64,000 nt of DNA from an uncultured Pelagibacteraceae bacterium (GCA_902518185.1 CABYFG010000005.1:1-64000); one strand, 5' to 3'. Numbered from the stretch's first letter, positions 24,684-34,433 are shown. The notes: generated from the sequence alone by a model not told the origin. Numbers and translations: made by a program.

Positions 24684-25844
24684 TTATCTCATTAATTTAT
24701 TTATTTCTTTATTGGTAAAAAGTTTTGGAATTTTACATGTTGTGCTAAGTCTAATTGGTTTATTTGTTTTAGCTGATTGCATAGTTGATTGTATCAAGTC
24801 AAGAACATGCAAAGATACTTCTCCATTGCATCTATGTATTTTTTTTTTATTAATACAATAAGCCATTTCTGCAAGACCAACTCCTCTGTAATTAGCATTA
24901 GTAGGTGACTCATTTGCTCTAGAACTTTGCGTTCTAATATTAATTTTTCCTAGCGGCAATTGATTTGTTTTAAATTCTTTCCATGGGCTTCCTAATTTTT
25001 TACAAACATAAACTGAGCCACCAAACATATTAGGATCTGGTACAATCATTGAACCTTTGGTTCCATAAAGTTCAATATGATTTCTTTGATGAGCAATAAC
25101 ATCAAAAGATAAAGTGAGTCTGATTATGCTTCCATTTTCAAATATGATTGTTGTAAAATATGTAGTTGGACATTCTACCTTAATTCTTTTTCCCTTTTTA
25201 GGACCAATACCAATTGTTCTAAATCTTGAACCTTTCATTAAACTTGCTGCTTTTACCTCTTTGGCTGGACCCAATAAATTTACTAATGCAGTGAGATAAT
25301 AAGGTCCCATATCGATTACTGGGCCACCTTCTTTTTTTGCAAACCATGGTTCTGGATCAGGATGATAAGATTGAACCCCTGGAAAAGCAAAAATCGCATT
25401 ACCTAAATTTACTTTGCCTATACTTTTACTTTCTAATAATTCTTTCGATTTTTGATTGCCTCCTCCTAAAAAAGTATCTGGAGCATTTCCTAAATATAAT
25501 TTCTTTTTTTTTGAAAGTTTTAGTAATTCTTTTCCGTCTTTTAAATTAATTGCTAATGGTTTTTCTGAGTATACATGTTTTCCATTTAACAATGACTTTT
25601 TTGCAATTTGGTAATGAACTTTTGGAGGGGTTAGATTTAATATTATTTCAACCTGTTTATCTTTAAGTAAATTACTTACCGAAACTGCTTTAATTTTATA
25701 AATTTTAGCACATTTCTTGGCTGCTTTTTTTTTAACATCTGCACATTTAATGATTTTAAAATTTTTGAAATATTTATGAGCTCTGAAATATGTTTCTGCA
25801 ATATGACCACAACCAATTAAGCCAACTTTAAATACTTTGCTCAT
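24684..25844 (-). CDS. Gfo/Idh/MocA-family NAD(P)-dependent oxidoreductase
   Basis: The 386-residue protein has the Rossmann start VGLIGCGHIAETYFRAHKYF and the family EKP motif (HVYSEKPLAINLKDG). GGPVIDMGPYYLTALVNLLGPAKEV follows, carrying the usual D-x-G-x-H/Y region. Relatives oxidise cyclitols, glucose-type sugars or glucose-fructose. It lies between iolD (5-base gap) and the ROK kinase and may act on scyllo-inositol, an inosose or a related sugar. It is distinct from the shorter IolG in the same locus. Confidence 0.85.
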   Translation of the reverse strand: MSKVFKVGLIGCGHIAETYFRAHKYFKNFKIIKCADVKKKAAKKCAKIYKIKAVSVSNLLKDKQVEIILNLTPPKVHYQIAKKSLLNGKHVYSEKPLAINLKDGKELLKLSKKKKLYLGNAPDTFLGGGNQKSKELLESKSIGKVNLGNAIFAFPGVQSYHPDPEPWFAKKEGGPVIDMGPYYLTALVNLLGPAKEVKAASLMKGSRFRTIGIGPKKGKRIKVECPTTYFTTIIFENGSIIRLTLSFDVIAHQRNHIELYGTKGSMIVPDPNMFGGSVYVCKKLGSPWKEFKTNQLPLGKINIRTQSSRANESPTNANYRGVGLAEMAYCINKKKIHRCNGEVSLHVLDLIQSTMQSAKTNKPIRLSTTCKIPKLFTNKEINKLMR

Positions 25845-25849
25845 TAGGG

Positions 25850-27694
25850 TTATACTCCCTGTCTTTGTTTTGCTTTGCCTTCTTTGTGTAATTTTAGAGC
25901 TTTTTCATTTTCTTTGGTTTTAGGAATTTCTAAAGTTGGACTTTCCCAATAAGCTGATCCTTCAAGCCATTGATACGAATGAGTTTTGATTGAAATAACG
26001 TAAGTCACTTTTGATTTCTTCGCTCTTTTGAAAGCTTCCTCTAATTCACTGATAGAACTTACCTCTTCAGACTTTGCCCCCATACTTTCTGCATGTTTTG
26101 CAAAATTTACTTTTACTAAATTTGAGACATTTGAACTCTCAAATAAACAATTAAATTCTTTTCCACCTTTAAATAATTGAAGTCTATTAATGACAGCGTG
26201 ACCACCATTATCACAGACAATTACAATTAGTTTATTATTAGTTATTACAGATGAATATATATCTGAATTATAAAGTAAATATGATCCATCACCTACAAAT
26301 GTGATAACTTCTTTGTTTGGATTAGCCATTTTAATTCCTAAAGCTCCAGAAATTTCATAACTCATACAACTAAAGCCCCACTCTGTTTCATGAGTATTAA
26401 GTTCTCTTGGTCTCCAAATTTGAACAACTTCACCTACCAAACCTCCAGCTGCAGTGACAGCGATATCACTTGGATCAGAGTTTCTATAAATTGCACCAAC
26501 TGCATGAGCATAACTTGGGAGTTTTTGATTAGTTGGTCCACTTTCTTTATCAACATATTCATTCCAAGATTTAAGTTCATCTCTAGATTTTTTATGCCAT
26601 TCCTCGGATGCTTTCCAATCACCTAAAGCTTGTGATAGTTCATTTAGAGAAACTTTTGCATCTCCAATAATTGATTGTGCCATATGCTTACTAGCATCAA
26701 ATCTTGCAACATTAATTGATACTAATGAAAAATTTGGGTTTTCAAAATTGGACCATGATCCAGTTGTGAAATCTCCTAACTTAGTTCCAATAGCAATCGC
26801 TAAATCAGTTTTTTTTGCAAAGTTGTTTGCTGCTTTTCCTCCTAAACCTCCAATAGGTCCTAAAAAATGAGAATGGTCTCTTTTCATAGAAGAATAACCC
26901 ATTACAGTTTGTGTTACAGGTATATTGTGTTTAACTGCAAAAGTAGAAAGTTCCTCCATTGCATCTGAGTAAAAAACACCTCCACCAGAAATTATGATTG
27001 GATTTTTTGATTTTTTAATTTTTTCAGCTGCCTCTTTAATTTGAAAATCATCAGGTCTTGGTCTTCGTATATTATGGATTTTTTCTTTAAAAAAATCCTC
27101 AGGATAATCAAAAATTTCTCCTTGTATATCCTGACATAAAGATATGCATACTGGACCACAATCAGCTGGGTCTAATAAAACTTGTACAGCTTGGGGAAAT
27201 GTTTGTAAAATTTGTTCTGGTCTGGTTATTCTATCAAAATATTTTGTAACTGGTTTAAAAGCATCATTTTGAGTAATTCCTGGATTATTAAAATGTTCTA
27301 CTTGTTGTAAAACTGGATCAGGCATCCTGTTTGCGTAAGTATCACCTGGAAGAAATAAAATTGGTAGTCTATTACTCATCGCAACTGCTGCAGCTGTTAC
27401 CATATTTGTAGAACCAGGACCTACAGAACTTGTTGCTACAAATACTTGTTTTCTTCTTTTTGCTCTAGCGTAAGCAATTCCTGTTAAAGCCATGTTTTGC
27501 TCATGATGACCTCTATAAGTAGGAAGTTTATCTTTATTTTCCTCTAAAGCTTGTCCTAAACAAGCTACATTACCATGACCAAATATTCCAAAAGCACCAG
27601 CGAATAAAGGTTCTTTTTTACCATCGATAAGAATTTTTTGAGAAGTCAGGAACTTTACAATTGCATGAGCACATGTAAGCTTTATTTTTTTCAT
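25850..27694 (-). CDS. iolD: 3D-(3,5/4)-trihydroxycyclohexane-1,2-dione hydrolase
   Basis: IolD opens the ring of the dehydrated inosose to give 5-deoxy-D-glucuronate, using thiamine diphosphate. The 614-residue protein matches IolD along its length: FGIFGHGNVACLGQALEEN, YRGHHEQNMALTGIAYARA (with the TPP glutamate region), TSSVGPGSTNMVTAAAVA, FLPGDTYANRMPDPVLQQVEHF and, at the TPP-binding end, VITFVGDGSYLLYNSDIYSSV. It is transcribed leftward with the Gfo/Idh/MocA and ROK genes and divergently from the aldehyde dehydrogenase, 54 bases away. Confidence 0.93.
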   Translation of the reverse strand: MKKIKLTCAHAIVKFLTSQKILIDGKKEPLFAGAFGIFGHGNVACLGQALEENKDKLPTYRGHHEQNMALTGIAYARAKRRKQVFVATSSVGPGSTNMVTAAAVAMSNRLPILFLPGDTYANRMPDPVLQQVEHFNNPGITQNDAFKPVTKYFDRITRPEQILQTFPQAVQVLLDPADCGPVCISLCQDIQGEIFDYPEDFFKEKIHNIRRPRPDDFQIKEAAEKIKKSKNPIIISGGGVFYSDAMEELSTFAVKHNIPVTQTVMGYSSMKRDHSHFLGPIGGLGGKAANNFAKKTDLAIAIGTKLGDFTTGSWSNFENPNFSLVSINVARFDASKHMAQSIIGDAKVSLNELSQALGDWKASEEWHKKSRDELKSWNEYVDKESGPTNQKLPSYAHAVGAIYRNSDPSDIAVTAAGGLVGEVVQIWRPRELNTHETEWGFSCMSYEISGALGIKMANPNKEVITFVGDGSYLLYNSDIYSSVITNNKLIVIVCDNGGHAVINRLQLFKGGKEFNCLFESSNVSNLVKVNFAKHAESMGAKSEEVSSISELEEAFKRAKKSKVTYVISIKTHSYQWLEGSAYWESPTLEIPKTKENEKALKLHKEGKAKQRQGV

Positions 27695-27748
27695 AATTGT
27701 AGATATATTCTCTTAAAATTTCACTTAATTAACCATAAAATAAAAATT

Positions 27749-29191
27749 ATGTATAGTAAATTTGGGCAGTTCATTGATGGTAAGTGGCAACAAGCGGAAA
27801 AAAAAGAAACTTACGACGTTATAAATCCAGCTACGGAAGAAATTATTGGCCAAGCGTCTAAAGCTTCTTCAGCAGATGTTCAAAAAGCTCTTAAATCTGC
27901 AGTGAAAGGTTTGGAAGTTTGGAAAAACACTTTACCTTGGCAGAGATCATATATTATTAGAAAAATTGCTGATCTTTTAAGAAAAAAACAAGATGTTTTA
28001 GCAAAATGGTTAACGATTGAAGTTGGAAAACCTTTGGCAGAGGGAATTGGCGAAACTGGCGGGGCTGCTGATATTTTTGAGTGGAATGCTGAAGAAACAA
28101 AAAGAATTTATGGACAAACAGTCGAAAGTCGATTTCCAGATACGAGAGTTCATGTTTATTATCAGCCAGTTGGAGTTGTAGCAGCTTTAGTGCCATGGAA
28201 TTTTCCTTTGATTCTAGCAGCAAGAAAAATTTCAACAGCATTAGCTGCCGGATGTTCAGTAATTTGTAAGCCTGATGTAATTACTCCAGGAACAGTAATG
28301 GAGTTGGTAGATATTTGTAAAGAAGCGGGAGTCCCTCCTGGAGTTGTAAACTTATTATCAGGAGATCCTGAAAGTATTTCAAATGAGTTGTTAGAGTCTG
28401 ATATTATTAAAAAAGTTTCAATAACTGGATCAACAAGAGTAGGTAAATTAATCTTAAAAAAGGCCGCAGATAAAGTTCAAAGAGTCACAATGGAGCTTAG
28501 TGGACACTCACCTTTTATAGTTTTTGATGATGTTGATATAAATAAAGTTGCAGATATGGCAATTACTGCAAAATTTAGAAATAATGGTCAAGTTTGTATT
28601 TCACCTAACAGATTTTATATACAAGAAAATAAAAAAGACGAATTCATTAATGCGTTTATTGAAAGGACAAAAAAATTAAAAATTGGAAATGGTTTAGATG
28701 AAGGGGTTCAGTTAGGTCCTTTAACAACTGCAAAAAGATTAGGAGAAATAGAAGAATTAGTTGAAACAACTAAAAAGGAAGGAGCAAAAGTTTTATTGGG
28801 TGGAAAAAGACCTCAAGGATTTAACAAAGGATATTTTTATGAGCCAACAGTTTTTGACAATGTAAAGGACAATTTTACAATAATGAAACAAGAACCATTT
28901 GGTCCATTAGTTCCAATGTTGTCATTTAAAACTTTTGATGAAGTAGTTGAGAGAGCTAATGATAATGACTTAGGATTATGTAGTTATATTTATACAAATT
29001 CTATGGACAAAGCTCACAGAGCTTCAGAATTAATGGAAACTGGTACTGTTGCAGTAAACACTCCTGCAGTTGCGATAGCTGAGGCACCTTTTGGCGGAAT
29101 TAAACAAACTGGATATGGACGTGAAGGTGGTTCAATGGCAATTAAAGATTATCTTAATATAAAGTACACTCACCTTGGTTTGAAATCTTAA
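27749..29191 (+). CDS. NAD(P)-dependent aldehyde dehydrogenase of the inositol locus
   Basis: The 480-residue protein has VPWNFPLILAARKISTALAAG, the catalytic glutamate in TMELSGHSPFIVFDD and the catalytic cysteine in FRNNGQVCISPNRFY. It resembles succinate-semialdehyde or 2-oxoglutarate-semialdehyde dehydrogenases, not the CoA-acylating MMSDH (IolA). The ORF track starts at 27638, but that extension runs over the iolD start and intergenic region; the ATG at 27749 (MYSKFGQFIDGKW) is the normal start. Given iolD next door, 5-deoxyglucuronate is a candidate substrate. HpcH aldolase starts 1 base after the stop. Confidence 0.9.
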   Translation: MYSKFGQFIDGKWQQAEKKETYDVINPATEEIIGQASKASSADVQKALKSAVKGLEVWKNTLPWQRSYIIRKIADLLRKKQDVLAKWLTIEVGKPLAEGIGETGGAADIFEWNAEETKRIYGQTVESRFPDTRVHVYYQPVGVVAALVPWNFPLILAARKISTALAAGCSVICKPDVITPGTVMELVDICKEAGVPPGVVNLLSGDPESISNELLESDIIKKVSITGSTRVGKLILKKAADKVQRVTMELSGHSPFIVFDDVDINKVADMAITAKFRNNGQVCISPNRFYIQENKKDEFINAFIERTKKLKIGNGLDEGVQLGPLTTAKRLGEIEELVETTKKEGAKVLLGGKRPQGFNKGYFYEPTVFDNVKDNFTIMKQEPFGPLVPMLSFKTFDEVVERANDNDLGLCSYIYTNSMDKAHRASELMETGTVAVNTPAVAIAEAPFGGIKQTGYGREGGSMAIKDYLNIKYTHLGLKS

Positions 29192-29192
29192 A

Positions 29193-29984
29193 ATGAGGCC
29201 AAATAAAATAAAAAAGATGATGAGAGATGGTGAGCAAATAATTAATGGCTGGTTACAAATTCCTAGCTCTTTTTCAGCGGAAGTAATGTCTCATCAAGGT
29301 TGGGACTCGCTTACAATTGATATGCAACATGGTGTTATCGATTATCCAAATGCATTACAAATGCTGCAATCAATTTCATCTACAGATGTTACTCCTTTAG
29401 CAAGAGTAAACTGGAATGAACCAGGACAAATAATGAAAATTTTAGATGCAGGGTGCTACGGCGTAATTTGTCCAATGGTGAGCAACAAATTTGAAGCTGA
29501 AAAATTTGTTCAAGCATGTATGTATCCCCCTAAAGGGTATAGAAGTTTTGGACCAATTAGAGGATTAATTTATGGAGGTTCAGATTATGGAGATTTTGCC
29601 AACGATGAGATTTTAAAAATGGCAATGATAGAGACAAAAGAGGCCTTGGATAAATTAGATGAAATTATGAGTACGCCTGGAATAGATGGAATTTATATTG
29701 GACCGGCTGATTTAAGTCTGGCCATAGGTCAAAAACCAGCTTTTGATAATCCTGAAGGAAGTCCAACTTATGAAAAGATTTTGAATATCTTGGAACATGC
29801 AAAAAAAAATAAAATTTTTGCAGGTATTCATAATGCTAGTCCAGAGTATGCAAAAAAAATGCTTAATTTAGGATTTAATTTGGTAACCATTGGATCCGAT
29901 CAAAGGTATATGAGTGCAGGTGCAAAAGATGCTGTATCTAAATTAAAATCAATCAAATCAAAAGAAGACTCTAAAGCTTACTAA
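29193..29984 (+). CDS. HpcH/HpaI-family class II aldolase
   Basis: The 263-residue TIM-barrel aldolase matches the family: NGWLQIPSSFSAEVMSHQGWDSLTIDMQHGVIDY, RVNWNEPGQIMKILDAGCYGVICPMV, FGPIRG, and IDGIYIGPADLSLAIGQKP with metal and pyruvate sites. Members split 4-hydroxy-2-oxo acids into pyruvate and an aldehyde (HpaI, GarL). Placed right after an aldehyde dehydrogenase and beside iolD, it could cleave 4-hydroxy-2-oxoadipate to pyruvate and malonate semialdehyde. That substrate is inferred. Confidence 0.9.
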   Translation: MRPNKIKKMMRDGEQIINGWLQIPSSFSAEVMSHQGWDSLTIDMQHGVIDYPNALQMLQSISSTDVTPLARVNWNEPGQIMKILDAGCYGVICPMVSNKFEAEKFVQACMYPPKGYRSFGPIRGLIYGGSDYGDFANDEILKMAMIETKEALDKLDEIMSTPGIDGIYIGPADLSLAIGQKPAFDNPEGSPTYEKILNILEHAKKNKIFAGIHNASPEYAKKMLNLGFNLVTIGSDQRYMSAGAKDAVSKLKSIKSKEDSKAY

Positions 29985-29990
29985 ATTTAA

Positions 29991-30956
29991 GTGTCAGATA
30001 AAAAAAAAATTTTGATAATTCAACCTATTCATAAAGCGGGGATAGATCTCATAAAGAATAACACAAATTATGATTATGAGATTATTGAAAATATAGATGA
30101 CAAAGATATTGAACAAAAAATTTTGGAGTGTGATGGTCTATCAATTAGAACAGCAAATTTATCTAGCGAATTAATCAATATATCAAAAAAACTTAAGATT
30201 ATATCTCGCCATGGCGTTGGGTACGACAATATTGACTTAAAATCTTCTAGAGAAAAAAATATCACCTTGGCAGTTACGGCTACAGCAAATGCTGTTGCGG
30301 TGGCAGAACATGTTATGTTTATGTTGCTCAATATATCAAAGAGAAAAAACATGTATGATGAGGCTGTTAAAACAGGAAATTTTTCTAAGAGAAATAAACT
30401 TCCAAAAACAATAGAACTTTGGAAAAAAAATATTTTAATTGCTGGATTTGGTAGAATTGGTCAATCTTTAATTAGAAGATGCAAAGGATTTGAAATGAAT
30501 GTTTTTGTTTATGATCCATTTGTTTCAAAAGATATTATTGAGGAATTGGGTGGAAAAAAAGTTGAAGATCTTACAGAAGCAGTAAAATCTATGGATGCCA
30601 TTTCTTTACATATGCCTCTTAATGAAAAAACGAAAAATATTATTAATTATGACTTACTTAAAACAATGAGGAAAAATTGTATAATTATTAATGCTGCAAG
30701 AGGTGGAATGATTAATGAGAATGACTTAGATAAAGCATTAAATGAAAGTCTTATATTTGGTGCAGGTTTAGATGTTTTTGAAACAGAACCACCTAAAGAG
30801 GATAATCCTTTGCTAAAAAACAATAAAGTTTTTTTAAGTCCTCATACCGCTGCATTTACTGAAGAATGCATGATAAGAATGGGAAAAGAAACAATACAAA
30901 ATATAATTGATTTTTTTGAAAAAAAATTAGACAAATCAAAAATTATTAAACTTTAA
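29991..30956 (+). CDS. D-isomer-specific 2-hydroxyacid dehydrogenase
   Basis: The 321-residue protein has the family layout: SRHGVGYDNIDLKSSREKNI, the NAD loop LIAGFGRIGQSLIRRCKGF, catalytic Arg in INAARGGMINENDL, Glu in DVFETEPPKEDNPL and His in SPHTAAFTEECM. Relatives include hydroxypyruvate reductase and phosphoglycerate dehydrogenase. It starts with GTG, 6 bases after the aldolase gene, and may reduce a 2-oxo acid or a semialdehyde made in this locus. The true substrate is unknown. Confidence 0.88.
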   Translation: MSDKKKILIIQPIHKAGIDLIKNNTNYDYEIIENIDDKDIEQKILECDGLSIRTANLSSELINISKKLKIISRHGVGYDNIDLKSSREKNITLAVTATANAVAVAEHVMFMLLNISKRKNMYDEAVKTGNFSKRNKLPKTIELWKKNILIAGFGRIGQSLIRRCKGFEMNVFVYDPFVSKDIIEELGGKKVEDLTEAVKSMDAISLHMPLNEKTKNIINYDLLKTMRKNCIIINAARGGMINENDLDKALNESLIFGAGLDVFETEPPKEDNPLLKNNKVFLSPHTAAFTEECMIRMGKETIQNIIDFFEKKLDKSKIIKL

Positions 30957-30958
30957 TT

Positions 30959-31459
30959 ATGCGAATAAATTTCAAAAATTTTGGACTATTAGAAGCATTA
31001 GTATTGTTATCATTAGTATATGTGGTTGGTATGTTGATCTGGACTGCAAGTACAAGGCCCGCAGTTGAAGCAAAAGCTAACTTAGTCAAAGAAAATCATA
31101 AGAAAGTAGTCGATTTTATCAATGGAGAAATAAATAATTGTGGGAATAATGATGAAGGTAAATTGACTGTTTGGGGTGATCCGTGTAATGGCGAGTGGTC
31201 CTCATCTAAAGTTGTGAATTATATAAACAAAAATCTTAATATAGAGAATCCTTTTTCAGAGGATACTAAAGTAAAAACTGATCCTGATCCTAGAATTAAA
31301 GCAGAAGGTAAGGCGGGGCAATCAGTTGAGATGGGTGTTATATTTGTGATGTCATCAAATTTTTTACCTGATCCTGGATCTGAATGGGTTGTGGGTACTT
31401 GTTTTAAATCTCCTTGTGTTGCTGCCGGAAATAATGAACTAACTTCACTCTATAGATAA
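30959..31459 (+). CDS. Hypothetical protein with pseudopilin-like N terminus
   Basis: The 166-residue protein starts MRINFKNFGLLEALVLLSLVYVVGMLIW, one N-terminal helix that resembles type IV pilin/pseudopilin starts (GF-x-x-x-E then a hydrophobic helix) but with Asn where the cleaved Gly would be. The remainder is soluble and has four cysteines (NNCGN, DPCNGEW, GTCFKSPC) that suit disulfides outside the membrane. It starts 2 bases after the dehydrogenase stop and ends one base before the convergent iolE stop. No family was recognised. Confidence 0.65.
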   Translation: MRINFKNFGLLEALVLLSLVYVVGMLIWTASTRPAVEAKANLVKENHKKVVDFINGEINNCGNNDEGKLTVWGDPCNGEWSSSKVVNYINKNLNIENPFSEDTKVKTDPDPRIKAEGKAGQSVEMGVIFVMSSNFLPDPGSEWVVGTCFKSPCVAAGNNELTSLYR

Positions 31460-32362
31460 TCAATTTCTATAAATTTCAATTTCAGATTTTTTTAATGTAT
31501 CTGTAAGATAATTATAACCAATTTTTGCATACTCCAACGGATTTGCTTTTGCCGGATCCTGCTCTGCCTCAACCACCAACCATCCTGAATAATTATTTTT
31601 TTTTAATACATTAAATAAAGGTTGATAATCAATACAACCATCTCCAGGCACTGTAAACGCTCCCTCTAAGAAAGCACCTCTAAAACTTAAGTCCTCTTTT
31701 AAAGATTTTTCAAGAACTTGTTTTCTTATATCTTTACAATGAACGTGCAAAATTCTCTCATGATAATTTTGTAATATGGATTTTGAGTCTCCTTTTGCAA
31801 ATAACATGTGTCCTGTATCTAATGTTAATTTTACACTTTCATGAGTATTTTCTATAAGTCTTTCAGTATCTTTTTGAGTTTCAATTACTGTTCCCATATG
31901 ATGATGATATGCCAAAGGCATCCCTTCATCCTCTAAATATTTTCCTAGTTCAGAAATTTTTTCACAAAACTTCTGCCATTCGTCCCTTTCCATTTGGGGC
32001 CGAGTTGATAATTTTCTATTAGGATCTCCTTGTATAGAGCCAGAAACTTCTGCGAAAACTATACAAGGTGCATCACAATCTTTAAATAAATCTAGTTGTT
32101 CTTGAATGGATTTTTTTTCTTCCTCAACAGAATTTTTTCTTAGATTAGCACCATACCATCCTGAGCAAAGTTTAAGATTAAATTGATTTAATTTTGGAAT
32201 TAATTCCGAAGATTTCTTTGGAAATTTTCCACCAGACTCTATGCCTATATAGCCTGCTTCATTAGCTTCTTTTAAACATTGTTCTAATGTAGTTTCACCA
32301 CCTAACTCGGGCATGTCATCATTACTCCATGCAATGGGTGCAACTCCTAATTTTACTGACAT
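31460..32362 (-). CDS. iolE: Inosose dehydratase
   Basis: IolE removes water from 2-keto-myo-inositol (scyllo-inosose) to give the dione used by IolD. The 300-residue TIM-barrel protein matches the family: LGVAPIAWSNDDMPELGGETTLEQCLKEANEAGYIGIESGGKFP, MPLAYHHHMGTVIETQKD, KLTLDTGHMLFAKGD, and GDGCIDYQPLFNVLKKNNYSGWLVVEAEQDPAKANP with metal ligands. It is divergent from iolG (44-base gap). Confidence 0.93.
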   Translation of the reverse strand: MSVKLGVAPIAWSNDDMPELGGETTLEQCLKEANEAGYIGIESGGKFPKKSSELIPKLNQFNLKLCSGWYGANLRKNSVEEEKKSIQEQLDLFKDCDAPCIVFAEVSGSIQGDPNRKLSTRPQMERDEWQKFCEKISELGKYLEDEGMPLAYHHHMGTVIETQKDTERLIENTHESVKLTLDTGHMLFAKGDSKSILQNYHERILHVHCKDIRKQVLEKSLKEDLSFRGAFLEGAFTVPGDGCIDYQPLFNVLKKNNYSGWLVVEAEQDPAKANPLEYAKIGYNYLTDTLKKSEIEIYRN

Positions 32363-32406
32363 AAGAAATTTTTTTAGTTAAGTTATTATTTTAATACAAA
32401 TTTTAA

Positions 32407-33408
32407 ATGATTGATATAGCTTTATTTGGACTTGGTAGAATTGGTATTATGCATGGAAAAAATTTAATGCGTAGTAAAGATTTTAATCTTAAATATATTT
32501 ATGACATTGAACAAAAATTATCTAAAAAATATTCAAAAACATTAAAAACAAAAGCTATAAACAAACCATCTGTGGCTTATAAAGATAAAAATATAAAAGC
32601 TATTTTTATTGCCTCAACAACATCGACACATATTAGATTTATTTTAGATGGTGTTAAAAATAGAAAAATTATCTTTTGTGAAAAACCACTGGATTTAAGT
32701 ATTAAAAAAATTGAAACTTGCAAAAAAAAAATTAATAAATTAAATCCAAAAATACAAATAGGTTTTAATAGACGATATGATCCAACACACAATAGCTTAA
32801 GAAAACAATTACTTAGTGGAAAAATAGGTAAATTAGAAAAAATTATTATCACTAGTCGTGATCCTGCCCCGCCAACTATGAAATATCTAAAAGAATCTGG
32901 TGGTATTTTTAGAGATATGATGATCCATGATTTTGATCTTGTTAGATTCTACCTTAGTAATGATGAGCCTGCAAAAATAATAGCCTCTGGCAGCAACATA
33001 TCAGACAAAAGATTTGATAAAATAAAAGATTTTGAATTAGCATCTACCATAATTAGATCTAAAGCTGGTGTTCAGTGCATAATAACTAATTCCAGACATT
33101 GTAGTTTTGGTTATGATCAAAGAATAGAATTATTTGGATCAAAAGGTATGTTAATTTCAGAAAATAAAAGACAAAACGAGACATCTATATATTCTGCACA
33201 ATCAACTTCAAATAAATCTCCTCTGCTTAATTTTTTTATTGATAGGTATAAAGATGCTTACAAAAATCAATTAAAGGATTTTGCAAAATTTATTAGAAAG
33301 AAAATTCAACCTCTTGCAGGATTTGAAGAGGGAAGAAAAGCTCTGATAATTGCGAATGCAGCTCAAAAATCTTTAAGATCAAAAAAGTTTGAAAAACTTA
33401 ATCTTTAA
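32407..33408 (+). CDS. iolG: Inositol 2-dehydrogenase-type Gfo/Idh/MocA protein
   Basis: The 333-residue protein has IALFGLGRIGIMHGKNLMR, the EKP motif as IFCEKPLDLSIKK, and GFNRRYDPTHNSLRKQLLSGKIG followed by GGIFRDMMIHDFDLVRFYL, holding the Lys/Asp/His catalytic triad of IolG. It oxidises myo-inositol to inosose with NAD. Of the two Gfo/Idh/MocA proteins in the locus this one is the better IolG candidate by size and by the FNRRYDP and DMMIHDFD motifs. It lies upstream of the ABC transporter. Confidence 0.88.
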   Translation: MIDIALFGLGRIGIMHGKNLMRSKDFNLKYIYDIEQKLSKKYSKTLKTKAINKPSVAYKDKNIKAIFIASTTSTHIRFILDGVKNRKIIFCEKPLDLSIKKIETCKKKINKLNPKIQIGFNRRYDPTHNSLRKQLLSGKIGKLEKIIITSRDPAPPTMKYLKESGGIFRDMMIHDFDLVRFYLSNDEPAKIIASGSNISDKRFDKIKDFELASTIIRSKAGVQCIITNSRHCSFGYDQRIELFGSKGMLISENKRQNETSIYSAQSTSNKSPLLNFFIDRYKDAYKNQLKDFAKFIRKKIQPLAGFEEGRKALIIANAAQKSLRSKKFEKLNL

Positions 33409-33482
33409 TTGAATCAACCCTTAGTAGAATACAACCTGTCTGCTTTACAACTAAATGATATTTTGATTAGATTTTACTTTTA

Positions 33483-33494
33483 AAAGTTAACTTT
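33483..33494. promoter_or_regulatory. 12-base palindrome before the inositol-binding protein gene
   Basis: AAAGTTAACTTT is a perfect palindrome located about 15 bases before the start codon, just upstream of the Shine-Dalgarno (AAGGGG). It could be an operator that senses inositol. No regulator gene was seen in the locus, and AT-rich palindromes occur by chance. Confidence 0.25.
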
Positions 33495-33509
33495 AATTAA
33501 AGGGGAATA

Positions 33510-34433
33510 ATGAAAAAAATAAAAAACTTTATATTAGCTTTAGCTGCATGGGCAATGATGTCTGTATCTGCTTTAGCTGTAGATATAATTGTGGTTTCTC
33601 ATGGTCAAGCAAACGATCCTTTCTGGTCAGTTGCTAAAAATGGAGTTGATGCTGGATGTAAAGACATGGGAGTGTCTTGCAAATACACAGCACCAGCTAC
33701 TTTTGACATGGTAGAAATGGCAAAATTAATTGATAATGCTGTATCACAAAAACCTAAAGGTATTGTGATCACATTACCAGATGCTGCTGCTTTAGGAAAA
33801 TCAGTTAAAGCTGCGATTGCTGCTGGTATTCCTGTAATATCAATGAACTCTGGATCTGATGATTATGCATCTTTAGGAATTAGTGCACACGTTGGACAAA
33901 CTGAGTTTGAAGCAGGTGTAGGTGGTGGACAAAAAATGAAAGCCGCTGGTGGAAAAAAAGCATTATGTGTTAACCATGAGGTCGGAAACGTTGCACTTGA
34001 TAGAAGATGTGCTGGTTTCAAAAAAGGTTTCGGTGGATCTGTTGATATTTTAGGTACTTCAAATGATCCAACAGAAATTCAAAAAGCTGTTGCTGCAAAA
34101 TTAGGTGGTGGCTATGACACTATTCTAACTTTAGGTGCTGGATTATCTGGTGAAGCAGCTTTGAAAGCACTTGAGTCAGCTGGAAAAGTTGGTTCTGTAA
34201 GATTAGGAACATTTGATATGTCTCCAAATATGTTAAAAGCTGCTGCTGCAGGAAAAGTAGAGTTTTTAATTGACCAACAGCAATATCTACAAGGATATTT
34301 ACCAATAGCTATCTTTGGACAATATATGAGATGGGGAACAATGCCAGCAGGTGTAGTAATGACTGGACCTGGGTTCGTAACTCCTGACAATGCGTCTAAA
34401 GTAATTAAATGGGCAGCTCAAGGTTATAGATAA
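33510..34433 (+). CDS. Sugar (inositol-type) ABC transporter, periplasmic binding protein
   Basis: The 307-residue protein has a signal peptide (MKKIKNFILALAAWAMMSVSALA, cut before VDIIVV) and the Peripla_BP_4 fold of ribose/inositol binders: VSHGQANDPFWSVAKNGVDAGCKDMGVS and GIPVISMNSGSDDYASLGISAHVGQ. QYLQGYLPIAIFGQYMRWG lies near the end. In the neighbourhood of iolG, iolE and iolD it most likely captures myo-inositol. A strong terminator follows, which suggests it is made in excess over the membrane parts. Confidence 0.9.
   Translation: MKKIKNFILALAAWAMMSVSALAVDIIVVSHGQANDPFWSVAKNGVDAGCKDMGVSCKYTAPATFDMVEMAKLIDNAVSQKPKGIVITLPDAAALGKSVKAAIAAGIPVISMNSGSDDYASLGISAHVGQTEFEAGVGGGQKMKAAGGKKALCVNHEVGNVALDRRCAGFKKGFGGSVDILGTSNDPTEIQKAVAAKLGGGYDTILTLGAGLSGEAALKALESAGKVGSVRLGTFDMSPNMLKAAAAGKVEFLIDQQQYLQGYLPIAIFGQYMRWGTMPAGVVMTGPGFVTPDNASKVIKWAAQGYR

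Noticed and set aside
27638-27748. N-terminal extension of the aldehyde dehydrogenase in the ORF track
   Set aside because: It overlaps the iolD start on the other strand and the intergenic region; the family start fits ATG 27749.
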